Origin: a virus
Virus record (IMG/VR): IMGVR_UViG_3300032087_001767
Span: 1 to 20,961 of that record
DNA length: 20,961 nucleotides
Reading direction: 5' to 3' (one strand)
How positions within the stretch are numbered: position 1 is the first letter of the stretch; each line of letters opens with the position of its first letter. A program made the position numbers and the translations under genes. The notes beneath the pieces were generated by a model. It was not told the origin of the DNA, did no database searches, and saw only the letters and a program-made list of their open reading frames with translations. Shown one piece after another: positions 13,999 through 20,961 of the stretch.

Positions 13999-16900
13999 AT
14001 GTTTGAATACGAAGGACAACAGTATTCTCTTGAAGAGGTTCAAAAAGCTGCAGAACAAAGCGGTTTATCCGTTGAAGACTACGTTGCTAACGCTGGTTTA
14101 AAACCTTTAGAAGAGGGAAAGCAAGAGGGCGTGGTAGAGGGCGAGACCACAGAAGCCCAAGATCAAAAGCCCGTTACGGAATCATCATCGGAAGATGGTT
14201 CTTCGGAATTACAAGCATTTGATCCTAGCAAGCTAGGACCTATGGTCCAGGAAGAAGAAACTTACATGGGTGTATCTAGAAAGCCTATGTTAGTTCCTGA
14301 TACAGCTGATTACGAGGAAATGCGTAAAGCGGCTATTGATGAATTCAATGGTAGAAAGGCTGGACAAAAATTAAAAAACACACCTTTTGGACCAGTATTG
14401 CCTTATGACGACGATAAGCTTATTAATGAGTTCAATAACGAAACACTAAACGCTCTTGTAACTAAAGACCAGAAGATACAAGGTTTGATATCTCAAACCC
14501 TTGATGAAAAGAAAGACGAGATACAAGAGGGTTTGAATAACATAATGTCTGAGTACGAGGGTATGGATATAGAAGATCTGTCCCCACAAGACATAAAAAA
14601 AGTACAAGAAAAGTACTCTACACTGATAAATCAGTTAGCGTTCGCTAACCCAGATGTACAAAAAAGGATAGACACTTACGAGGGTCTTATAGGGGATGCT
14701 CATAAAAAAGACTACGATGATTACGTGGTTGATGATACCGTACTCGATCTAATGAACCGTAGTACGTTTGACGGTGTTTTAAGAGCAGTATATCAAAATA
14801 TGCCTACGTTTGTTAGGGGTGGTTACAAAAACATACACGGTGTAGGAACCTCTATAAAAGCTGGTGGTTTGTCTCAAGCTGAGTACTTAAAGGTTCAAGA
14901 ACAACACAACCGCAACTTAAAGAGAGCTGAAGAAGAAGGCTGGGATGAAAACACCGTTGGCTTCTTTAACTCTAAAGGTGCTTTTGTAGTACCCAAACAA
15001 GGTCGTTACCATCCAATAACATATGGTTTTACGCAAAAAGGTAAGTGGGGTGACGCAAAGAACCTTGCTGAAGAAAAAATAAAAGACGGTAAAGAAAACC
15101 AAGCAGAGAACTTAAAGTTAATTTTTGAGAGACAAGCGCTTGAATCACACTTTGGCCACGCTGATGTTAGAGATGTGCTAAGATCGGGCAAGTCTTGGAA
15201 TACCATAAAGACTATCGTCTCAGAGCAGTTGCCACAAATGGCTTCTGCTATTTTAAGTTTTGGTACACTACCCGCTGCGCAGATGGCTGGTGACAACTAC
15301 CTTAGACAAGTACAGTCTATAGCTAAAGAGAGATACAACACACCACAACCTAGCATCGAGCAATTGATGAAGGTTGTTGAAGATGATGTTGATGATGAAA
15401 TATTTAATAGTGCTGTAGCTGTCGGTGTTTACGGTGGTGCTGCAGAATACGTGGGTGCCACATCTGTGCTAGGTAAGTCTTTAGGCATGAATCTGCTTGG
15501 TTCTGAAGCTAGAAAAAATACAGCTGCGCTTATGAAAGGCCAGTTTAAAGCTTGGGGCCAACAGCAGTTGAAAAGAACAGGTACTTCATTTAGAGGTGGC
15601 TTTGACGAAATGATGACAGAAGTATTTCAACAAGCCGCTAGTGACGTTACTGTAGGTGAATACATAAAAGAGAACTACATCCAAGGTGGTGGCGCTGGAT
15701 TCGTTATGGGCTTCTTAATGCCGTTTGGATCAAATGTAGCCGCCAGTACCGCTAAAGAAGCATCAACCGCATACTCTATCGCTTCTGGCAAGCTTGACTT
15801 GAAAGGCATGAAGCAGTTTCACCAGTACAACCTTGGTAGATTAGATCAGGATCTAAAGATCGGTCAAATCACGCAAGAGCAGTACGATAGCAAGAAACAA
15901 CAGCTTGAAGACTTTATGATGAGTTCACAGAGGTTTGATCGTACCATGAGTGCCGATCAGAAAGCTTCTTTGATGGACGCTGTTTATGAGAAAAACGAAG
16001 CAGAACAAAAGCTAAAAAAATTCCAGGACTCAGAAGAAGGCCAACGTATAAAAGAACTTGAGCGCATTAGAAAAGAGGAAACTCAAGTGTTGAATCAAGA
16101 GCTTAAAGACGGTATTATAACTGAAGAGCAGCATGCTTCTCAAATGAGGGTGCTTGACAGTAAGTACAGAACCGTTGAGTCTATGAATCAGTTAAGTGAG
16201 CTAAAGAACAATGTCATACAAAAGACCATCGACCTAGTAGACAACATAGACTACAACAACAACCTTAACAGCACTATTAAAGCTTTCGCTGATCTAGATA
16301 TAGTTGGTGAAAACATAGTTGTCGCTGGCACTAGTAGAGAGTATGCTGCGGCAGTGTTGAAAGACAAGGGTATAACAAACCCTACAAAAGAAGAATTAGA
16401 CTACGCTGAGCAAGAGCTTGCTAAAAAACCAGGTGTTTTCACATCGAACAATAAGATCATACTTAACTCAGAGGGCTCTATTGCAACCGGTAACATTACA
16501 ACTGCAAGCCACGAGGTCTTCCACGCTGTGTTATACAACACGTTTACAGCGATGAAAGAAGGCAAAGCAGTCGTGAACGAGCAAGCTTTAACACAGACTA
16601 TAGGTGCTCTTAACGAGTATCTTGTGCAACTAGAAGATTCTGGCAAGATAAAGAATTTAGACGCTTGGAGAGCGAGGTTAAGATCATACCAAACGTTTGA
16701 GTTACTAGGTAAGAAGTACAACGCTGATGAGCTATACGCTAAAGCGGGTAGAAACATGCAGGAGTTTAATAGGTTAGTTAGTCTTTCAGAAGCAACATTT
16801 GAAACTAAAAACCTAGAAGAGTTCATGACAACTATGTCTGACGCTCTATTAAATGGTACTGTGCAGTACGATACTGGTTTCTTCGAAGCTATGGGCGACT

Positions 16901-19900
16901 TTATAAGAAGACTGTTACAAGCAGTTGGATTAAAAAGCGTTGAGTTCAATACTGGTAAAGACGTATTCAATTTCATTAGAGACTATAACAATTCTGTTAT
17001 AAAAGGCAAGTCTAACAAAGCCCAGAGAAGATTTGCTGAGTACGGTGGCAAAGGTGTTTTGTTGCAGATAGATCCAAACTCTATAGGTTCAAAAGCCGCT
17101 GAGGACATGAACTCTGTATCGGACATGGATGGTAAGAAGTCTGGACCAACGAAGGCGCAGCAAGAAATGAGCGCTGAGGTTCAAAGGCTTTGGGAAGAAC
17201 AGGGTGTTGGCTCTGTTTACGACATAGCTGAAATGTATAGACCTATGTTCCGCAAGGTTGTTATTCGTGGTGGATGGGATGCTTTACCAGGCTGGAGTCA
17301 GTACGCTGATATCATAGAGGACGAAGCGTTACTCGATATGGACGGTTTGGTTGGTATAGTCATGAGCTACAAAGACGACAAAGGTGTACCACTTGCAGCT
17401 TACATAAACAAGTACTTTGCGCTAAGAGCAGCGAGCATAAAGAACAAATATCTTGGAAAGACGTTCGATAAGAATGTAGACGATTTAAAAGGTGGTGGCC
17501 CAGCAGTGAGCCAAGAGCAAGAGATAGAAGATGCCATCGATAAACCATCTGGTCAAGGTGAATTCAGCAGGATCAGACGTAAGCTTGGTCTAGACCCACA
17601 GGAGATGAACATCGTTAGGGCCATAGTAACAAGAACACTTAGCCTATCTCCAGATCTATTGTCTACTAAGAAATGGAAGCCAAGCTTGTTTAGAGCTTAT
17701 CTACTAGAGGCATATAAGACTCAGATATACAAAACAGTACTTGAAAAATTCCCTACAAGGTCTACTAGATTTCAAGAGTGGGCTATGAAAAATAAGGGCT
17801 GGATTCAAGAAGAAATAAGCTTGAACACGCTTAGAAAGTTCCCAGCGTTAAACGGTGTTCTGTATGAATTCCAAAAAGACGCTAACGGAAAAGTGATGCG
17901 TTACAATACCGAAGAGTCTATAAGACTAGGTATAAAAGATGTTTACTCTGGTGTAAACAAGATCCAGCGCAGATTCCCAACACAAGAAGAGTGGGCAAAT
18001 TACTTAGACCCCACGCGTATAGGTAGAAGTAGAAACATGCCACACGAGCACAAGAGGGTGTTGGCTGAAGCTATCGCAATGGAACTGGGTCTAGATGCTA
18101 CGTTAGAGGTGATGCAAAACCCTAACCAACAGCAATACGATTTAGAGGGTAACCCTATCGAAGGCAGAGAGGTCAACATGTACGAGCGTATGATCGAGAA
18201 AAACGCTGACGTTGTTGAAGAAAACCAAGTTATCGGTAGAGTAGCGTACTTGCTAGAACGTGATCCTTTGATGAAATTTAGCCAAAGTGCGCTAGATGCG
18301 GGTATGGGAGGTCTTCGCATGGCTGAGCTCATCATGGAGAAGCCTGGACCGTTGTTAGACGCGTTTAGAGCAGCTATAAAACCATATAGACTGTTAGATA
18401 CTGTACAGAGAGATAATTCACTAGGTCAGCTTAGAATAGCTTTATCTAATTCTTTGGTAAACGCGTTTAAAGAGCACTATCCTTGGTTAAACGAGCAAAG
18501 CGCGAGCGTACTGTCCAAGCAGCTGGCTGTTGACTTCGCTAATATCGCTAGGAACATTGATGAGCTAAGGCTTTTGAATCATGAAAGAACACAGAAAGAG
18601 TTTGTTGATGCTTTAGCTGACAATCTATTTAACATAGCTCAAAACACGGTACTCAACGAAGGGTATAAGAATATTCTCAACGTAGAGCAAAATACGATAT
18701 CTGAAGAAGCTAAACCTATAACACTACAAAAGGTTTTTGATAACGACGTTTTAGGTATGTTGAATGGTACGGTTTCTATAGATCCTCTGACATTAAAAAA
18801 CAAATTAAAAGAGTCTTTCGCTAACGTAAAAAATTTGTACGCTAAAGGTTTATTAACCAGAGAAGAGGTTGCTTTGGTTTTTGATACCGTATTTGAAGGC
18901 AATAATCCTTTGATAAATAATGCGTCTAGGTTAGGTGTTAGCATGGTGTTGGGTAAAAACGTGCCAACATCGCTCATGTACTCTATACCAACAAAATATA
19001 TATCTGGTTATCTCGCAAACGTAGTTACTAATCCTAGAAAAACATACTCAGACATAGGTATATTAGATGACTTTGTTACCATACGTGTTTCTAAAAACTA
19101 CGCTAATAAAATAGTTGACAAACAAGGTGTTGGCATGCCACACTTTAGAAACAACATCGAACCAACGTTCTTGTCTAGAATATCAAAAGTATCAGTTGGT
19201 AAACAAGGTTCTAGTAACATGGAGATATACAAGGAAAATGGTGATGTTGTTACTATAAATCACTCTGATCTTGTAGGTCTTGATTATAACAACACTGTAG
19301 GTAAAAACATCCAATCGCTAATAGATAATCTTGATAAATTCTCTGTAAGCAGCAATGGTAAAGGTAAAGATAAGGGTAAGAAAAGAACACTTAAAGACCT
19401 TGACTCTGACCTGCAAAACATACTTGAAGAGCTACAAAACAACGGTACGCTAAATCAAGACCCAGAAAAAATGGCTCAAATAGAAGAGGAAGAAAGGCTA
19501 AATCAAAAAGCTGCTGACCTCGATGCTGAGTTCAATAGCATACTTGAACAGGTTACTGGTGTAGATGCTGGTACAGAGTTCTCTGAAGTAGCAGCAAGAC
19601 AAATAGGTAAGGGTAAAAACGAAAGAGTATTCTTTGTACCGCCTTCTCATGATGACTACAAGGGTTTGATAGAAAATTACCTTGTTGGAAAAGGTGCAGA
19701 AGCTAAGAAGCATATATCTTTCTTTGAAGAATATCTATTCGAACCATACTACGAGGGCGTGAACAACTACTCTTCTGAGCGTGTTAGAATGATGCGTCAG
19801 TACAGAGACGTTAAGAACACATTTAAGCCATTATTCAAAGACTTAAAGTCAGAAGCTTTTCCTGGTATGAGCGTTGAAAACGCTATAAGAGTATACATAT

Positions 19901-20961
19901 GGAGTAGAAAGGGTTATGAAATACCAGGTATATCTACAGAAGAAATTCAGAAAGCACAAAGCTTTGTTGTTAAAAACGGTTTGGCTAGAGAGGTTGCTCT
20001 TGAAATAATGAAGATTACCGATCTACACGGCCACGTTACACCTGGTAAACACTGGAACGGTGGTGGTATAGTTGGTGATATCATAGACTCGCTGAAAAAG
20101 AATAGCCGTGCTAAGTATCTTGAAGAGTGGAATCAAAATGTTGATTTCATATTCAACGAGAAAAATATGAATAAGCTTAGAGCTGCTTTTGGTAACGAGT
20201 ATGTAGAGTCTCTACAGAATATTATCAAGAGAATGAAGAGTGGTAGAAACAGGCTTGAAACTGGTGATTCAAAATACACTAACCAGATAATGGACTGGTT
20301 GAACGGTTCTGTTGGTGTTGTAATGTTTGCTAACACTAGATCAGCGATGTTGCAGTTGATATCGTTTACCAACTACATCGAGGCCGCTGGACCAAATAAC
20401 GTATTAAAAGCCGGTGCTGCTTACGCTAATCAGAAACAGTTCTGGAGCGATGTGATGAAGTTGATCAACTCAGACTACATGAGAGAACGTCGTGAGGGTC
20501 TTAAGATAGATATAAACGAAGCTGAGCTTGCTGATTCAACAAAGAACGCTACAAACAAGTTTAAAGCTGCTGTATCGTGGTTGTTGTCTAAAGGTTTTAT
20601 GCCTACACAGATCGCGGATTCACTTGCTATAGTTATGGGTGGTGCTCCTTACTACAGAAACTATGTTAACCAATACATGGAGCAAGGGCTATCACAAGAA
20701 GAAGCAGAAGCAAGAGCGTTTATTGATTTTAGAAATAAAACCGAGGAGTCTCAGCAGTCGTCAAGACCTGATAGAATTAGCTCTCAACAAGCTAGTCTTG
20801 GCGGTAGACTATTGTTGACGTTTGCTAACACGCAGTCTCAGTACGATAGGATAATTAAGAAAGAACTAAACAACCTTAAAAACAAAAGAGGAAACGCAGC
20901 TAATTCAATAGCTAGGATAGCTTACTACGGTATGGCTCAACACGCGTTGTTTGTCTCTTTA
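13999..20961 (+). CDS. Giant internal (ejected) virion protein with zincin motif, 3' end outside window
   Basis: This frame stays open from ATG 13999 to the last base, giving at least 2321 residues. N-terminus: FEYEGQQYSLEEVQKAAEQS and GLSVEDYVANAG (2-33), then an acidic linker to about 80. Gly/Ala-rich hydrophobic segments lie near 410-435, 468-500 and 555-588. Two SHOCT-like hairpins occur at 615-642 and 698-725. Residues 818-850 have a strand then helix with HEVFH at 838-842, the HExxH signature of zinc metallopeptidases; E940 or E941 (LEEF) could be the third ligand. Beyond about 1870 comes a block that I recall as conserved in marine phage giant proteins: VFFVPPSHDDYKG (1877-1889), WLNGSVGVVMFANTRSAMLQ (2100-2119), GFMPTQIADSLAI, EESQQSSRPDRISSQQAS. 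By order it corresponds to T7 gp16, but no lytic transglycosylase domain is seen. It is probably packaged and ejected; cleavage of host or cell-wall protein is inference. No virion RNA polymerase DxDGD motif was found in this part. Confidence 0.82.
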   Translation, partial: MFEYEGQQYSLEEVQKAAEQSGLSVEDYVANAGLKPLEEGKQEGVVEGETTEAQDQKPVTESSSEDGSSELQAFDPSKLGPMVQEEETYMGVSRKPMLVPDTADYEEMRKAAIDEFNGRKAGQKLKNTPFGPVLPYDDDKLINEFNNETLNALVTKDQKIQGLISQTLDEKKDEIQEGLNNIMSEYEGMDIEDLSPQDIKKVQEKYSTLINQLAFANPDVQKRIDTYEGLIGDAHKKDYDDYVVDDTVLDLMNRSTFDGVLRAVYQNMPTFVRGGYKNIHGVGTSIKAGGLSQAEYLKVQEQHNRNLKRAEEEGWDENTVGFFNSKGAFVVPKQGRYHPITYGFTQKGKWGDAKNLAEEKIKDGKENQAENLKLIFERQALESHFGHADVRDVLRSGKSWNTIKTIVSEQLPQMASAILSFGTLPAAQMAGDNYLRQVQSIAKERYNTPQPSIEQLMKVVEDDVDDEIFNSAVAVGVYGGAAEYVGATSVLGKSLGMNLLGSEARKNTAALMKGQFKAWGQQQLKRTGTSFRGGFDEMMTEVFQQAASDVTVGEYIKENYIQGGGAGFVMGFLMPFGSNVAASTAKEASTAYSIASGKLDLKGMKQFHQYNLGRLDQDLKIGQITQEQYDSKKQQLEDFMMSSQRFDRTMSADQKASLMDAVYEKNEAEQKLKKFQDSEEGQRIKELERIRKEETQVLNQELKDGIITEEQHASQMRVLDSKYRTVESMNQLSELKNNVIQKTIDLVDNIDYNNNLNSTIKAFADLDIVGENIVVAGTSREYAAAVLKDKGITNPTKEELDYAEQELAKKPGVFTSNNKIILNSEGSIATGNITTASHEVFHAVLYNTFTAMKEGKAVVNEQALTQTIGALNEYLVQLEDSGKIKNLDAWRARLRSYQTFELLGKKYNADELYAKAGRNMQEFNRLVSLSEATFETKNLEEFMTTMSDALLNGTVQYDTGFFEAMGDFIRRLLQAVGLKSVEFNTGKDVFNFIRDYNNSVIKGKSNKAQRRFAEYGGKGVLLQIDPNSIGSKAAEDMNSVSDMDGKKSGPTKAQQEMSAEVQRLWEEQGVGSVYDIAEMYRPMFRKVVIRGGWDALPGWSQYADIIEDEALLDMDGLVGIVMSYKDDKGVPLAAYINKYFALRAASIKNKYLGKTFDKNVDDLKGGGPAVSQEQEIEDAIDKPSGQGEFSRIRRKLGLDPQEMNIVRAIVTRTLSLSPDLLSTKKWKPSLFRAYLLEAYKTQIYKTVLEKFPTRSTRFQEWAMKNKGWIQEEISLNTLRKFPALNGVLYEFQKDANGKVMRYNTEESIRLGIKDVYSGVNKIQRRFPTQEEWANYLDPTRIGRSRNMPHEHKRVLAEAIAMELGLDATLEVMQNPNQQQYDLEGNPIEGREVNMYERMIEKNADVVEENQVIGRVAYLLERDPLMKFSQSALDAGMGGLRMAELIMEKPGPLLDAFRAAIKPYRLLDTVQRDNSLGQLRIALSNSLVNAFKEHYPWLNEQSASVLSKQLAVDFANIARNIDELRLLNHERTQKEFVDALADNLFNIAQNTVLNEGYKNILNVEQNTISEEAKPITLQKVFDNDVLGMLNGTVSIDPLTLKNKLKESFANVKNLYAKGLLTREEVALVFDTVFEGNNPLINNASRLGVSMVLGKNVPTSLMYSIPTKYISGYLANVVTNPRKTYSDIGILDDFVTIRVSKNYANKIVDKQGVGMPHFRNNIEPTFLSRISKVSVGKQGSSNMEIYKENGDVVTINHSDLVGLDYNNTVGKNIQSLIDNLDKFSVSSNGKGKDKGKKRTLKDLDSDLQNILEELQNNGTLNQDPEKMAQIEEEERLNQKAADLDAEFNSILEQVTGVDAGTEFSEVAARQIGKGKNERVFFVPPSHDDYKGLIENYLVGKGAEAKKHISFFEEYLFEPYYEGVNNYSSERVRMMRQYRDVKNTFKPLFKDLKSEAFPGMSVENAIRVYIWSRKGYEIPGISTEEIQKAQSFVVKNGLAREVALEIMKITDLHGHVTPGKHWNGGGIVGDIIDSLKKNSRAKYLEEWNQNVDFIFNEKNMNKLRAAFGNEYVESLQNIIKRMKSGRNRLETGDSKYTNQIMDWLNGSVGVVMFANTRSAMLQLISFTNYIEAAGPNNVLKAGAAYANQKQFWSDVMKLINSDYMRERREGLKIDINEAELADSTKNATNKFKAAVSWLLSKGFMPTQIADSLAIVMGGAPYYRNYVNQYMEQGLSQEEAEARAFIDFRNKTEESQQSSRPDRISSQQASLGGRLLLTFANTQSQYDRIIKKELNNLKNKRGNAANSIARIAYYGMAQHALFVSL

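Noticed and set aside
14091-14222. Arg/Gly-rich alternate frame opposite the acidic linker of the giant protein, similar in spirit to the nested SPxK gene
   Set aside because: There is no ATG between the upstream stop (14088) and its end, the repeats are simple shifts of a Gly/Glu-rich tract, and it is short.
16401-16976. 191-codon antisense frame
   Set aside because: Shadow of the zincin region of the giant gene; Ser/Leu-rich composition without domain pattern, and no other gene lies on the minus strand.
17101-17160. DMDGK as a possible relic of a virion RNA polymerase DxDGD active site
   Set aside because: The required aspartates and surrounding pattern are absent, and the segment lies in a flexible linker-like stretch.

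Overview
This window is a late structural operon of a tailed bacteriophage, almost certainly a podovirus-type (short-tailed) marine phage. All ten large genes lie on the + strand, are packed with gaps of 36 bases or less (except two hairpin-bearing gaps of 55-76 bases), and run in the T7-like order: portal, scaffold, major capsid, one extra gene, neck/ring proteins, very large tail nozzle, and three internal virion proteins. No replication, lysis, terminase, integrase, tRNA, CRISPR or transposon sequence is present. No leader carries a Shine-Dalgarno sequence; the starts sit instead behind A/T-rich stretches, as in Bacteroidota. That, together with the protein family resemblances (crAss-like or related uncultured marine phages, judged from memory and not by search), suggests a phage of a marine Bacteroidota host.

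Layout: 11-2434 portal; 2471-3682 scaffold, with a small basic gene apparently overprinted in the +1 frame at 2574-2768; 3702-5123 major capsid protein; 5138-5186 a strong intrinsic terminator; 5200-5964 a gene of unknown function bounded downstream by a weaker hairpin (5971-6003); 6020-6712 and 6716-7582 neck or ring proteins; 7586-11851 a 1421-residue nozzle/muzzle protein; 11885-12547 and 12547-13980 internal virion proteins joined by a TAATG overlap; 13999 to beyond the window end, a giant internal virion protein of at least 2321 residues. No stretch over 300 bases lacks a gene.

How it fits together: the scaffold and portal nucleate a capsid shell; ring proteins adapt the portal to the tail; the nozzle closes the channel; the last three proteins are probably packed inside the head and ejected into the host. 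The giant one carries a zinc-metallopeptidase HEVFH signature, Gly/Ala-rich hydrophobic segments, SHOCT-like helical hairpins and a conserved C-terminal block.

The most unusual observation is the 64-residue, strongly basic, cysteine-bearing protein with four S-P-x-K motifs encoded inside the scaffold gene. The scaffold codons there are depleted of T in the third position and the local G+C is raised, which is what a second coding frame would impose. A second candidate novelty is a 19-residue ungapped similarity between the scaffold and the N-terminus of the giant ejected protein, a possible shared capsid-interior docking module.
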